DNA from: Cokeromyces recurvatus
Taxonomy: Eukaryota > Mucoromycota > Mucoromycetes > Mucorales > Mucoraceae
DNA length: 64,000 bases
Assembly (NCBI RefSeq): GCF_025118155.1
Contig: NW_026251395.1
Span: 372,001 to 436,000, forward strand
Direction: 5' to 3'
The notes under the pieces were generated by a model that was given only the letters and a program-made list of their open reading frames with translations, did not search any database and was not told where the DNA came from. Of this stretch, positions 12,417-24,169 are shown piece after piece (position 1 is the first letter of the stretch; every line of letters starts with the position of its first letter). A program made the position numbers and the translations under genes.

Positions 12417-13147
12417 TTAAAATACTTCTTCAGAACGTTTGTTGATACCAAATATTCTAACTTGATGCATAGCAGGTAATTTAGCAATCAACACGATAAT
12501 AAGAGAACAGAAATTAATAGCAAATTGTAAGAAATCATAATGTGTATAATGTGTACTTAATAAGAATCTATATAAATCATTAGTTTGTATATATATATGT
12601 GTGTATACTTGTCATTTAGGACTTACAAAATAATAGGCACTGCAACTAGAAACTTCCTTGTTGCTGTAAATTGAACTCCATCATCAATTTGTTCCCAAAC
12701 TGTTAAACCATCATATGCACCTTGATGATTATTATTTTCAAAAGTGGGTATACCTTGTAACCAATGAAACATAATAAAGTGACCCTAAAAGAAAGAATCA
12801 ATAAATAGGCCACCCCTTATAAAATTAGAATAGATATTACTGCATTAAAAGTTAAATTAGTTAATGTCCAACTTGTCTCTGAAGATATAAAGGGAATAAG
12901 CGAATATAATAGTTTAAGTGCAATCACAATAAGCATCACTGTCACCCAAGCGCCTATTCATTCATCAATCAATCAATAAACAAACAAACAATGTGTATTT
13001 CTCTCTCTCTCTCTCTCTCTTTTATTTGTGGCTTTTATACTATTATATACCTTTATAATTGATCCAATTTGTAGTATAAACTAATCGACTAGGCGCTGAC
13101 TCTTGATCAAGATGAAAATTAGCTTTCCTTTCTCTTATACTTGACAT
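12417..13147 (-). CDS. ORM1: Orm1/ORMDL family sphingolipid regulator
   Basis: ORMDL proteins sit in the ER membrane and restrain serine palmitoyltransferase. Three or four exons starting MSSIRERKANFHLDQESAPS at 13147. Family signatures follow in order: TNWINYKGAWVTVM, GHFIMFHWLQGIP, GAYDGLTVWEQIDDGVQFTA, TRKFLVAVPIIL, then LLSTHYTHYDFLQF and LPAMHQVRIFGINKRSEEVF before the stop. Hydrophobic segments match the family's four membrane spans and the size (about 160 aa) is normal. No sign of damage. Confidence 0.94.
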
Positions 13148-13256
13148 TTTCAAACAAAACAAAATAATAATAATTAAAGGGTAAAAAGGTAAAAAGATGA
13201 AAAAAAAAAAAAAAAAAAAAAGATTAAAAATAAAAATAAAAATAAAAAAAATGTAC

Positions 13257-13301
<45 letters not shown>

Positions 13302-13711
13302 GCCAATGAACCACACAACTAAGTCACATAAAGAACTTTTATTTTTTTTTTTTCGGATCTTGTGCCCTACTGCAAAAGAGAAAAAGTGTATTCGAGTTGT
13401 ACATGTCATACCCTTTTTTTTTTAATTGTGGACCCTTTTTTTTATGTTATGTAAGACGATGACGTAAAATAAATCATACATAATAATAAAAGACGATATA
13501 CAAAGTACTAAGATTGACATATGACTTGTAAGAAAATTTTATTATTATTGTTATTATTATTATTATAGTTACAAAATTAAAAAAAAAAATCAACACGGCT
13601 AATTAAGGGAATAAAGTGAGAAAAAAAAAAAAGAAAAAAGTAGAGGGTGGAGGGGGGGTAGATAGATGGAAAGGTATGATATACGAATAGAAATAGGAAG
13701 GAAAGTAAGAT
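13148..13711. other. Intergenic spacer with long homopolymers
   Basis: Gene-free stretch between the Orm1 start and the cyclin stop. It contains an A run at about 13200-13221 and a T run of 39 at 13258-13296, and a small ATT-type repeat around 13541-13566. The first may be the poly(dA:dT) element of the Orm1 promoter. Nothing else is recognisable. Confidence 0.55.
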
Positions 13712-14640
13712 TTAACGACGTCTCTTAGTGATTCTGTCATCCTCAGGTTCATACAAACACGTATTTTTTCTTTTTTGAATGGGATCATGTATAGAAATAT
13801 CTTCATCTAAAGGAGGAGATGGTAAGCTTTGTTCTGCTTTTCTAATTGAATTTAATCTATGTTGATAAGTAGTGTGTTGAATCGTGGAAGCCATTGTTGT
13901 TGTTGTTGTTGTTGTTTCCAATGCAACAGAAGGAAGTAATGGACCTAAATTAAGATGAGATTGAAGTATCGTAATCCATTCATCATAAGTTTCCTTCTTT
14001 ACATAAAGACGATAATCTAAAAGCTCCAATAACACTTTTTCAGCATGATTAATTTCTTCTACACTTAAACCGCTCACTTTACTCCAAGCAGAATTCTTGT
14101 ATGTCTTATCCTGTAAATATTTATGAGCTGAAATAAGAGCGGCCAAGAACATTCTTCTACCACAAGAAACATAGACATCATTATTTCTTTCTTGGGCACG
14201 AGCTCGAATTCGAAAGAGATAAAAGATAGCAAGTTGTAAAGTGGAATGTGTTGTACGAGAATATTTAAGAATATGGTGTAAAAATGTATTCAGATCAGCA
14301 ATAGGCTTGTTATTTCCAGAATTTGTAGAACTAACTGAGTTGGGCCAAATAGAAGCAATGACTTGAACCGTTACAACTGAAGAAATAAAAATAAATAAAT
14401 GCAAGAATTTCTTTTTTTTTTGAAATAAAACATCATCTATCTATATACTTTACCAACAAGAGCATTCACATAATATTTTTGTTGTTCACGAATATATTCT
14501 TGTAATTTACGTTTGGCTTCAACTTCAGTCTGCATAGTATGATTCATCAAGAAAGAAATCAATTTATGTTCATGGTTGTATTTATCATTGGGCTGCGCAA
14601 CATGAGTGACTGCGGATGTAATTATCTGATGAGGTGTCAT
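13712..14640 (-). CDS. Pho85-type cyclin (Pas1/Pcl5-like)
   Basis: Cyclin expected to partner a Pho85/Cdk5-like kinase. Exon 1 starts MTPHQIITSAVTHVAQPNDK at 14640; after one intron (about 14452-14380) exon 2 runs to the stop at 13712, about 290 aa in all. The cyclin box reads ADLNTFLHHILKYSRTTHST, LQLAIFYLFRIRARAQE, CGRRMFLAALISAHKYLQDK, SAWSKVSGLSVEEINHAEK and LLELLDYRLYVK. The CGRR-FLA-L...KYLQD...W-K-SGL pattern is that of Pcl5/Pas1/Clg1-like cyclins. After the box come a Thr tract and a basic tail ending ITKRRR. A motif cluster about 470-550 bp upstream holds two TGASTCA sites. Subfamily assignment is tentative. Confidence 0.85.
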
Positions 14641-17053
14641 GATAACTATATGCCTTTTTTTATGTATATTTTTTTTTAATTTTTTTTCTTTTAAAAAAAA
14701 ATTTTTTTTATGTAAAGGGGATCTCTCTTTTATATATAGATATAAAAAAAAAAGCTAAACTCGATTGTATTGTTTAATTGTAAAAGCTTGAGACTTGAGA
14801 AAAAAGGTTTTTTTTTTTTTGAAAATAGCTTTTTTTGTTTTTTTCTTCAAGGTCAAACCTTTTTAAACAATAATAATAATTGCAATCATGATAAAACTGG
14901 GAAATACTGTGTGTGTGTTTTTTTGGTTAAAAAGAAGAAGGGAAAGAAAAGGGTTTAGATGAAGGAATAATTAATTAGTATATAAAATTGTAATGCTTTT
15001 TTTTTTCTTTCTTTTTTATAAATTTATATGAAAAAGAAAAGAAACGGGAAAAGATATATAGAAAAGAGAAAGAGTGATAAAAATAAACGTGAGTAGAATT
15101 GATATTTTGTGAGTCATGAAAAGAATTTTTATTGGCTAAATATTTTTATCCAATGAATGCGCAGTAAAATAATAAACTATGACTCATGAACAATAATATA
15201 AGCCCATTTTTTTTTCTTTTTTTTTCTTTATTTAAACCAGGTCTATTACTAAAGCTATATGCTATGTATAATCATCACGATCTGATTCACTTTTTCTCCC
15301 TCCTCCCACCCCCCCTTTTTTTTACTTATCTAGATAAAAAATATAAAACCTTTTTTTTTTATTATTATTATTATAATAAACGTTTTTATTGTTGTTTAAT
15401 ATTTTGATTAATAAAGTTTCACTTTAAAATGACCGTGGTAAAACTATTATAACAATAAAACTCCGTTTCTGTTACATAATATTACCAGGAAAATTTCATT
15501 TTTTTAATTAAGGGTTCATACTAATAATAATGACTTGAAATTGAAGTGTTTAAATTACCTTGATCTTTGAATTCAAGAAAGAAGGAAAAAAGAAAAAAGG
15601 AAAAAAAAAAAAACTTCTTGTTGATAGATAAATTACATAGCAACTGTGGTCTCTTTATAAAAGTAGATACTATTAAGGTATGAACGCCACGTTGCCACAT
15701 TGTGCCACAAACTAGATAATTTATTGGTTTCATGCGACAAGATGTCTTTTAGAAAAGTCGGTCATTTTACTTTTATATTTGAGATTATCACTAACAACTT
15801 CTCTCTCTCTCTCTCTCTCTCTCTTTTTCTTCTATAGTTTGTGACACAGAATTTTATTTATTTCTTTCTTTCAAATTAAACTATATCTTTTTATTAATAA
15901 TATTCCTGCTTTGAATAATGGGTTCCTGAAAAAAAAATCTGTCTATTCTCGCACTAGAGAAGCATGCATAGCTACTACCTTTTGGAGATTATTTCAAAAT
16001 GAGTTGCTTCTTATTTGAATATATGTTTATAAGTTGATTTAAAAATGGTCTCACTTATACATGTGATTCTAATTTTGTCTTGGAAGAATACTTTAAGAAA
16101 GATTTTTTTTTCTTTTCTTATATTAAAGAAGTAAATATTAAGTGGCTTTTATTGATATGATTTACTATCGATACTAAAATGTTTCTTTTAGGGTTATGAT
16201 GTTTTACTATACTAAAAAAAAAAGAGTCAAATAAGGAAGAGGCTTGATCATATCCAGTTACTTTAGAACTAAATCATATCATATACAGGAATGAGCAATA
16301 CGATTATTCAGTTGATTCTCTTTCAATAATGACTAGTAACTTAATTGTGACGTGCATTACTAACAAGTGAAAAAAATAAAATAAAATAAAATAATAATAG
16401 TTATCGTCCTATAGAGATTGCATATTTAGTTAACTTTAATCAAAGTAGCAGTAGGAGCTAGTCATATTCTTCTTCTTGAATAACACGTTACGATTGTCAA
16501 CAAGCAGTGTAATATGAATAGACATTAAATGATGATAGTTTAACACTAAAAAAAAAAAATGCTTGTCAAAAAGTCAGGTAAAAGAATAATTTACTGGAAT
16601 AGATTTTCAAACAATCTAGAACTTATGAGTGGAATAGATGATGTATTCATCATTATTCATTTACAGTACAGCTTTGTCTCAGGAAAAAAAAAGGAATACT
16701 AAAAAAGATTTGTTCACTCATTGTCTCATCGTTTTCAAGTTCAAAGAAAAAAAAACTATCTCGATTGTGTCTATAATCAGTAAGTTTTCTTGGTTAATTT
16801 TACGATATAACAAAATGAGGGCCTATTTTCTTAATTTATCCATCTAATACATCAAGGTGGCAAGAGAGAATGAAAGAGAAAAGATAGGGGAAAATAAACG
16901 AATAAAAAATGTAAACGTTGATTGTGTAGATCTATTGTTTTTTTTTCGTATTCATTGATAATATATGCAAGTAGTTAGTATGTTGAAAAGACTCGTTACT
17001 ACAATGATAGTTTATAAGTTCGTTGTGGTGTATGTAGTTAATGTCACGTGTTC

Positions 17054-17098
<45 letters not shown>

Positions 17099-17271
17099 TT
17101 ATGCTGCATTTGTATAAAAATTTATTGTTTCCTTTTACCTTTTTTTTTCTTTTTTTTTTTTTTTTTTTTTTTGCATATCCAGATAAATAATACGTATTCA
17201 CTTTTTTTTATTGTTCTTTTTTATTGTTCTTTTTTTTTTTAAACTTTCTTAAAAATATATATAATTGTAAT
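14641..17271. other. Long intergenic region
   Basis: About 2.6 kb with no convincing exon on either strand. It separates two divergent genes, so it should hold both promoters. Visible items: the motif cluster at 15110-15186, a (CT)n tract at 15800-15823, a T run of 40 at 17058-17097 and another at 17151-17172 just upstream of the A20/AN1 gene, and a CACGTG box at 17045-17050. The centre (about 15900-16900) shows nothing I can name. Confidence 0.55.
15110..15186. promoter_or_regulatory. Paired bZIP-type TGASTCA sites flanking opposed CCAAT boxes
   Basis: TGAGTCA lies at 15110-15116 and TGACTCA at 15180-15186, about seven helical turns apart. Between them are ATTGG (15131-15135) and CCAAT (15150-15154), in opposite orientations. 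TGASTCA is the Gcn4/AP-1 core and CCAAT the HAP-complex core. The arrangement is seen directly; binding and the target gene (the minus-strand cyclin starting at 14640 is nearest) are inferred. Confidence 0.4.
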
Positions 17272-17996
17272 ATGGAAGATAACAAGACACCTGAAGCACC
17301 TTCACCTTGTACAGCAGGATGTGGATTTTATGGCAGCAAGATTTATAATTACATGTGCTCCAAATGCTTTAGAGAATTAGATGCTAAAAATAAACGAGGT
17401 AAAATGTAAAATAAAATAAAACTTTTAAATATATTAAAAAAAAACTAATATAAAATAAAAAAAAAAGCTACTAGTATAGAAGTCAAAGACAATCATAGAT
17501 CCAATACAATATTACCTAATAAAATCGAATCAAATCATCATCAGATAGAAGAAGGAAAAGCTCAGATCGAAGCTTTAGTTAACTATTATGAAGAACAAAA
17601 GAAAATTATTATACAAAAGAACAAAGGAAAATGCTTTTCATGTAATTCAAAGGTAATAAAATAAAATAAAGTTAACAGCAGTTTTTTTATTATTATTGTT
17701 AATTTTTTTTTTTTTATTTCTCTTTTTTTTCAGATTCCTATTACAAAACAATTGATTAACAAATGCAAATGTGAATACGTATTTTGTGATACACATCGTT
17801 ACCCTGATAAACACAACTGTACTTTTGATCATGCAAAAAATGATAAAGGTATAAAGGAAAAAAAATGATAAAATGGAACTTTTAATCCTTATTTTTTTTT
17901 TCTTTTTGTATAATAGATATTTTAGCAAAGAATAACCCAAAGTTAAATGAAAAGAAGCGAGGCGGCAATTCATTTAATCGTATTGATAGTCTTTAA
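17272..17996 (+). CDS. A20/AN1 zinc-finger stress-associated protein
   Basis: Ubiquitin-binding type protein with an A20 finger at the N-terminus and an AN1 finger at the C-terminus. Start at 17272 (MEDNKTPEAPSPCTAGCGFY). The A20 finger shows C..GCGFYGS..NYMCSKCFRE. A linker exon (17464-17652) contains a charged helix, then KGKCFSCNSK opens the AN1 finger, which continues in the next exon as KCKCEYVFCDTHRYPDKHNC and TFDHAK. The last exon ends RGGNSFNRIDSL at 17996. Four exons, about 170 aa, the normal size. Such proteins respond to stress in plants and animals; the role here is inferred from family only. Confidence 0.92.
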
Positions 17997-18520
17997 TGTA
18001 CATACACATTTTGTGCTATAAAATATAAAACTACTTTAAATAAAAAAAAAAAAAAAAAGTGCATTTATCTAGTATGGTATGAATTGTTCCTGATATAATA
18101 ATAATAATCATAAGAATACTCAACTCACAAAAGGATAGGAGTATAAATTGATATATTCATAAATGTCTATATTAATTAATAGATTTCCCTTTTTTTTTTT
18201 ATTTGACTATGGAAGAAAACATTCTTATACTAGGATTCAAAACTTATTCCATTTTTGACTGTTTGTGATTTAGATATATATATCTAAGAAGAGAGACAAC
18301 AAAGCATACATATAAAAAAAAACAAAAAAAAACAGGTGAATCAAAATTATGTAATAGAGAAGAAGCTACCTATTGTTTTAACTCTTTTCGTTTCTTTTTC
18401 TTTTTTTTTTTTTTTTGTAATTATACACAAAGACATAAACCATATTCAAATAAAATTTATTTAACTTTGATTTTTCATACATAAATATAAACTCTTTTCT
18501 TTCTTTTCTATTCTACTTTT
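17997..18520. other. Convergent intergenic spacer
   Basis: Lies between two convergent gene ends, so it should carry both 3' ends. It is AT-rich with A-run 18040-18058 and T-run 18401-18416 near the respective stops. No exon or RNA gene is seen. Confidence 0.55.
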
Positions 18521-19123
18521 TTAATCAATGACATGATAGAGTCCCTTCTTGGCCTGGGCGTCTCCCTTTTCGAAAGGAAGATCAAAGACGGCATTACTAC
18601 GGAATCTTCTCAAGAATTGAATAGCTACACTTTCTAAAGTAGTAGGTTGAATATATAAATCTTCAAAAGTAAGGGCATCAGGTGAAATCTTCTCATCTAA
18701 GGATAACTATATATACAGGTTATGATATGTAAATATTAAATAATAATAATAAAGTTCTCAAAATTTACTCTTTCAATCAAATCAGGGCTAACCATTTGAT
18801 TGTAAGGCAACTTGTCGACAAGGGTAGCAGCCATCCTATATATAAATAAAGAACAATTAAATATGAATATACATTGATTCTGCATATACAGAATACTTTA
18901 CTTTAACAAACGATCGGGCACACGTCGAATAGGAAGGGGCTTTAAAGTGATTTCACGAGCAAGTTCAAAAATTTCCTTGATAGCATATTCTTTGGGTCCA
19001 TAAAGTTCATAAGTCTTACCTATCGTCGACTCTGCTGTTAACATCACTTCAAGTGCATGAGCAACATCAATAGCCTATAAAACACAATGTAAATATCTAT
19101 TCTATATATTATGAATTTTTATG

Positions 19124-19164
<41 letters not shown>

Positions 19165-20392
19165 GAAACAGGTCGAATCTTTGTATTGCCTTCATTCACA
19201 TAAAATTGCCATCCACTACCAGCTGTAAGTAAAAGAAAAAAAAATAGTGTAAGTCATTATATCTCGGTCATTATCTTTATGTATGGTATTTACAGCCAAT
19301 TACATTCAAGAAACGATCTTCATGACCCCACATAATTCCGGGTCGAACAATAGTAGCATCAGGGAGTATTTCACGAACTGCTTTTTCACCTAAAGCCTAA
19401 AAAAAAAATAAAGTTAAATGACTTGTATGTTTTATATTATTTTTTTCTTTTTACCTTTGAACGAAGAAACTTGGAAGATGAATCCTCTGATGCACCTAAA
19501 GCAGAGACTTGAACAAATCGAGCTACACCATTTTCAGCACATGTTTCAGCTATACGGCGAGAACCATCGACATGAACTGCATCAAAAGTAAAATTCCTTT
19601 TTTTTTTTTTTTTTTTTTTGTTAACAAAACAAAAATTAGCATGTAAATAGATAATATAATCTTTATCTAATATCGTTTTACTTTGTCTCATAATCACGAC
19701 CAATCAAATTATAAACAATATCCGAGTGACGAATACATTGAGATAATTGTTCCTTATCTCTCAAATCGAATTCCAAAGGAGCAATTTGACCTAAATCGCC
19801 TGTCACTTTAAGGTGTCTGGCTTCATCAGAATCCCGAAATGGAATTACAACTTGTGTACCTTGCTTGGCTAAAAAAAAAAAAAGAAAAAGTGAATACAAA
19901 CAAACATACAAATATATTTGTTCTCCTTATTTCATATTTACCAAGTTTGTTTACAACATAACGACCCAAGAAACCAGTACAACCAAAAACAGTAGCAATA
20001 TGACCATTGGTACTTGATCTTTATATAAATGGTCTATGATTATTATTGCTGGTAAATAATAGAGGTTTATGTATCATTTATACCTTCCACCTAGACCATA
20101 TTTAATCATGGGCTGACCTGTCTTTTTTCTAATTGTTAAATCGTGCATGGAACGCTGTAATGTGAATAGTTCAATATTAATGAGTCTATCTTTATTATTA
20201 TTATTCATCAAAGATTACTTACGACTTGAGATACAGTCGTAATTTTAGTAATGACATTCGTACGTCCAATCTCTAAATTATAACAAAAAAAAAATAAAAA
20301 AAATGAGACATCTTCATATATGGTATTGTTTCTTTTTATTTTGTCTTCAAAAAAAATATATATTTACGCTTTACTGTAACCGAGGACAACAT
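18521..20392 (-). CDS. NDUFA9: Mitochondrial complex I subunit NDUFA9 / 39-40 kDa
   Basis: Accessory NADH:ubiquinone oxidoreductase subunit of the atypical short-chain dehydrogenase fold. About ten short exons. The start MLSSVTVK (20392) opens a likely mitochondrial presequence continuing [20 protein letters not shown]. The nucleotide-binding loop is [17 protein letters not shown]; family stretches include [76 protein letters not shown] and [20 protein letters not shown]. The C-terminus ends [10 protein letters not shown]. The intron after RPVS begins GT followed by A37, and the exon starting NFTFDA is preceded by A20-G, an unusual 3' splice site. Confidence 0.93.
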
Positions 20393-20723
20393 TGCTTATT
20401 ACAAAAAAGAAACTAATTTTATTCAAAAAAAAAAAAAAAAGAGAAGGGTGTTGAGGGAATAGTAAGTATTTATTATTAATGTAATAAACTAAAAAAGACC
20501 TTTTTCAAGTTATAAAATTTATTACTTACATCCCCGCTTTTTTTATTTAAATATGGGGCAACTCTGATTTATGAAGCAGCATTAAGATGACGCAAAAAAA
20601 AAAAAAAAAAAAAAAAAAAAATAAAAATAAAATAAAATAAAATAGGATATAAAATCTCAGACAAGGGCTGCTTATGTAATAATAAATTACTTTTGTATGT
20701 ATAATGGCGTTTGACTAATTTTA

Positions 20724-21758
20724 TTATAACGGAAATGAATGATTATCATTATCAGCCTTAACTTGACCATTCGTATTAGTAGCATTAGTGTTAGTATTAA
20801 GATTAGTAGTAGTAGTAGTAGTAATTGTAGGATTTATAGTTTCATTCAAATAAGGTTGTTGCGGATATATTGCAGCTGCTATTGGATACCTATTATTATT
20901 ATTATATATAGAAGGTATGGATGATAAAGAAGTATATTCACCATTATAGGGTAACGTCATTTGTGATTGAGGCGAATATAAATAAGGATAGAATGGTACT
21001 GTACCATAACAGTTAAACGAAGATCCATCATAAGATGACGAATTTACAGCAAATTCTTAGAAACAAAATATATACACATACAAATATTTAGGTAAGAACA
21101 TAAAAGTCTACACACACAGAAAAAAAAAATACTACTACCTCCTGTTTGTCCCCGATTATCATAATAATACTGATTATAACTAATAGAATAATTATTAAAA
21201 AAAAAAAAGAAATAAAAAAAAAAGAATTTAATATGTATATACCTTGAATACATAGTAGGCCGATGATATCTGTTAGGATCTCCCTTTACTGAAACCCCAT
21301 CTGGTCCAGTTACATTTGCAGCTTGCATACCTTTTGGACCTAGAACTAAATCATATTCAACCTATCGAGATAATAATCATATTAAATACAAGTTAGGAAA
21401 AAAAAAGTATACAACAGAAGGTATTTCCTTACTTCTTCACCCTATTATAATAAAGAGAGAGAGAGAGAGAGACAAGAAATAGTCGATTAGTTATCTGTTC
21501 TTCAAATCCATGTTTAACATAGACGAACCTCTGCAAGATTCTTAAAGCCTCCGTTATTAAAAATAGCTGTATGATGAACAAATACTTCTATTGCATATAT
21601 AAGCAATAATAATAATAATAATAATAATAATAAAGTATTTTACCTTCAATACTATCATTGTCTTTATTTGAATCAGGAATGATGAATCCAAACCCTTTTA
21701 TTGAATTAAAAAACTTGACATGTCCTTTATGACGATGTCCATTGTTACTAATCGACAT
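20724..21758 (-). CDS. Cold-shock-domain nucleic-acid-binding protein
   Basis: Single-stranded RNA/DNA-binding protein with one cold-shock domain. The start at 21758 gives MSISNNGHRHKGHVKFFNSI, then KGFGFIIPDSNKDNDSIE (RNP1 region). The next exon is EVFVHHTAIFNNGGFKNLAE (RNP2), followed by a 9-nt exon GEE (21441-21433), then VEYDLVLGPKGMQAANVTGP. The join is in frame throughout and reproduces the standard domain. The C-terminal half is low-complexity (Tyr, Asn, Thr, Pro) with a Thr tract, ending DNDNHSFPL at 20724. About 300 aa. The 330 bp between its stop and the NDUFA9 start holds an A27 run (20594-20620) and nothing else recognisable. Confidence 0.88.
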
Positions 21759-22400
21759 GCTTTAAAATATATATATGTGTATATATATATATATATATAT
21801 AAAAAGAAAAAAAAATTAAAAATAATTAGAATACTTTACGTAAAAGAGCTAATCATTTTATCATATTTTATGCTATAGTAGATGTCTTAAAAAAAAAAAA
21901 TAGGGTTATGTTTCACTCTGCTAAAAATATTAAAATTTACTTTTATTCATCAAGTTCTAAAATTTATGTGTGTATTAGTAAACATTATTTTCCCAATTAG
22001 ACATAATAAACAAACTACAAACAAGGTCATCTTTAGTTTACAATGTACACGTGTATCTTTTAAATGATAAAGTTATCTTTAACAAGTGCAAAATAAGTTT
22101 CAATTGAATTCTTCATGCTTCTCATTATGCTTTATATAAAAGTAATATCTTAAAGTATATTCACGTATTCATATCTTCTTCTTTAACGTGACATATCACA
22201 TGAGTTAAGCCTTTACAAGTCATTGATGAGCTAAGTTTATTAGTGATTGATTGAGTTTATTTAAAATATATTGTCTTGGAGTATGAATGACAGTTTGAAC
22301 TTGAAGTCTTTAATAATTATACTTTCCCAATATAAATCATGACTTTGATAGTATTCATGGTTATTAAGTTAAAGTACAATACAAAATCTCCTATCTTTTA

Positions 22401-22431
<31 letters not shown>

Positions 22432-22730
22432 TCATATCAAAGGCAGAAGGTTTACAGCTTGATTTCATCATAAGGGAGACGCTATTGTAAAATTAAAAAA
22501 TAGCCTTCATTACTATTACTGCATAGTTATACCCCCTTTCTCGTAACTCAATAAACATTTATATGATAAATAAAGCTGCATAATTTTATTTAATCAGATG
22601 ACATCGTTAGGCTACAGTACTCTTTTAACCTTTCCTTCCTTCCTTTCTTTCTTTCTTTCTTTTTCTTTTTCCTTTCTTTTTTCTTTTTTTTTTTTGTTAT
22701 TTTGCCCAATACACGCATATTGAATCTATT
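21759..22730. other. Divergent intergenic promoter region
   Basis: Separates the divergent cold-shock and MIT-domain genes. It contains a (TA)n microsatellite (about 21777-21800), an ACACGTGT palindrome near 22047, a (CT)n tract at 22401-22424 and a C/T-rich tract at 22630-22697 just before the plus-strand start. No exon is evident. Confidence 0.5.
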
Positions 22731-22918
22731 ATGGCAAAAACTTCAACTAGTTCAGTAAGTGCAAACCCTTTTTTTTTTATTTGAATTTAATGTCCTTGTT
22801 TTTTTTTGTATTATGTTTAGTGTTCTGAACTAGCAAGAATAGCAAAGGAATACGAAAAAAAAGAAGATTGGCAAAAAGCTATTGAAGCCCATACACGTGC
22901 TTTAAGTAAAAGCTATAC

Positions 22919-22949
<31 letters not shown>

Positions 22950-24099
22950 TGATGCGATCTAGAATTAACACCGTATGCATATATAATTTTAGATGAATAT
23001 GAAAAAATCTTTTGTAATGAAAAAGATAAATCTGTAAGCAATTTCTAATCATTACAAACATAAAATGATTTTCTTTTTTTTTTCCCCTTCCCCTCCTCTC
23101 TAATCCGATCATATAGTCTCTACAACATCTAGAGACATTTACAAAAATGCATACATTGAAAATAAACGAAATTAAAAAAAAGATGAATAAACGAAATCCT
23201 TTTGATATGAAAAAACTGAAGCAGGAAATTAATGCAATACAACGAGGTGAATTATCGTTGCAACAGCAGCAGCAGCAGCAGCAGCTAATTAATGATTCAT
23301 ACGCTATTGTGCCTTTAGAGGTAAAGTAAAGACAAAAAAAAAAAAAAATTGTTTCTCATTATAACGTAGGAAGATGAAGAAGATCCATTTAATAAATTTT
23401 GGGGTGTCGTGGAGCCCATGGTAGATAAACTATCCAACTCAATCACAGTTTCATCACCAATAAATGAATCCTATTTGACTTTACATACTTCACAACCTAA
23501 AAGACTTATAAGTTATGACACAACTGACAATGAAAAGGAAACAGAACGTATTCAACAAGAAATGTCATCAATAACTGAGTGTTTTTTTTTAAAAGAGAAA
23601 GACAAAAGTTCAAAAGAAGAAAATGAAAGTCTAAAAGCCGAAATTATGACCCTGACAACGAAGATAAAAGAATTAGAAAAGGTGAAAAAAAAAAAAAAAA
23701 AAAAGAGAGAGAGAGAGAAAAAGCAATGATTACATAATAATAATAATAATTATAAAATAGAAATCAATTGATAGTACAATATTAAAGAGTCATATTATTC
23801 AATTTAAAAATGATGTCCATAAAGAAGCACTTCGTATACTACAAACACAAGAAAATGCAATAATGACAAGATCAGCCATGGTAAATAGTAATGGAACATT
23901 AAAAAATTTTCGACATACAACAGCAGAAAGAATGAATCGAATTAAAGAATTAGAAAATGCAAATCGAGTATTAAGAGCACAAAATAGAAAACAAGAAGCG
24001 TTGATGAATAAATATAGAGAAAGATGGGAGAAATTAAAAGAAGGGGCTAAAAAGAGACAGTCACCACCACTCAATGATAATAATAATAACGTAGTATAG
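22731..24099 (+). CDS. MIT-domain coiled-coil protein, NRBF2/Atg38-like
   Basis: Seven or so exons from MAKTSTSS (22731). The N-terminus CSELARIAKEYEKKEDWQKA followed by IEAHTRALNEYEKIF looks like an MIT helical hairpin. Then come a polyQ tract (CAG repeats near 23263-23284), a conserved-looking patch DPFNKFWGVVEPMVDKLSNS, and two coiled-coil segments (near 23560-23680 and 23890-24050, e.g. MNRIKELENANRVLRAQNRK). MIT plus coiled coil, with the FW..VE..VDKLS patch, is the layout I associate with Atg38/NRBF2, the regulatory subunit of the autophagy PI3-kinase complex. That assignment is inferred. Its stop is 70 bp from the convergent trehalose phosphorylase stop. One intron begins with a long A run after the donor. 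Confidence 0.7.
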
Positions 24100-24169
24100 T
24101 ATAAAAAAAAAAATAATAATTATAATAGTTTCAAATCATTTCATTTATTGTATATAATCTATCTATTTA

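Noticed and set aside
17048..17242. Plus-strand ORF made mostly of Phe
   Set aside because: It is translation of poly-T tracts upstream of the A20/AN1 gene.
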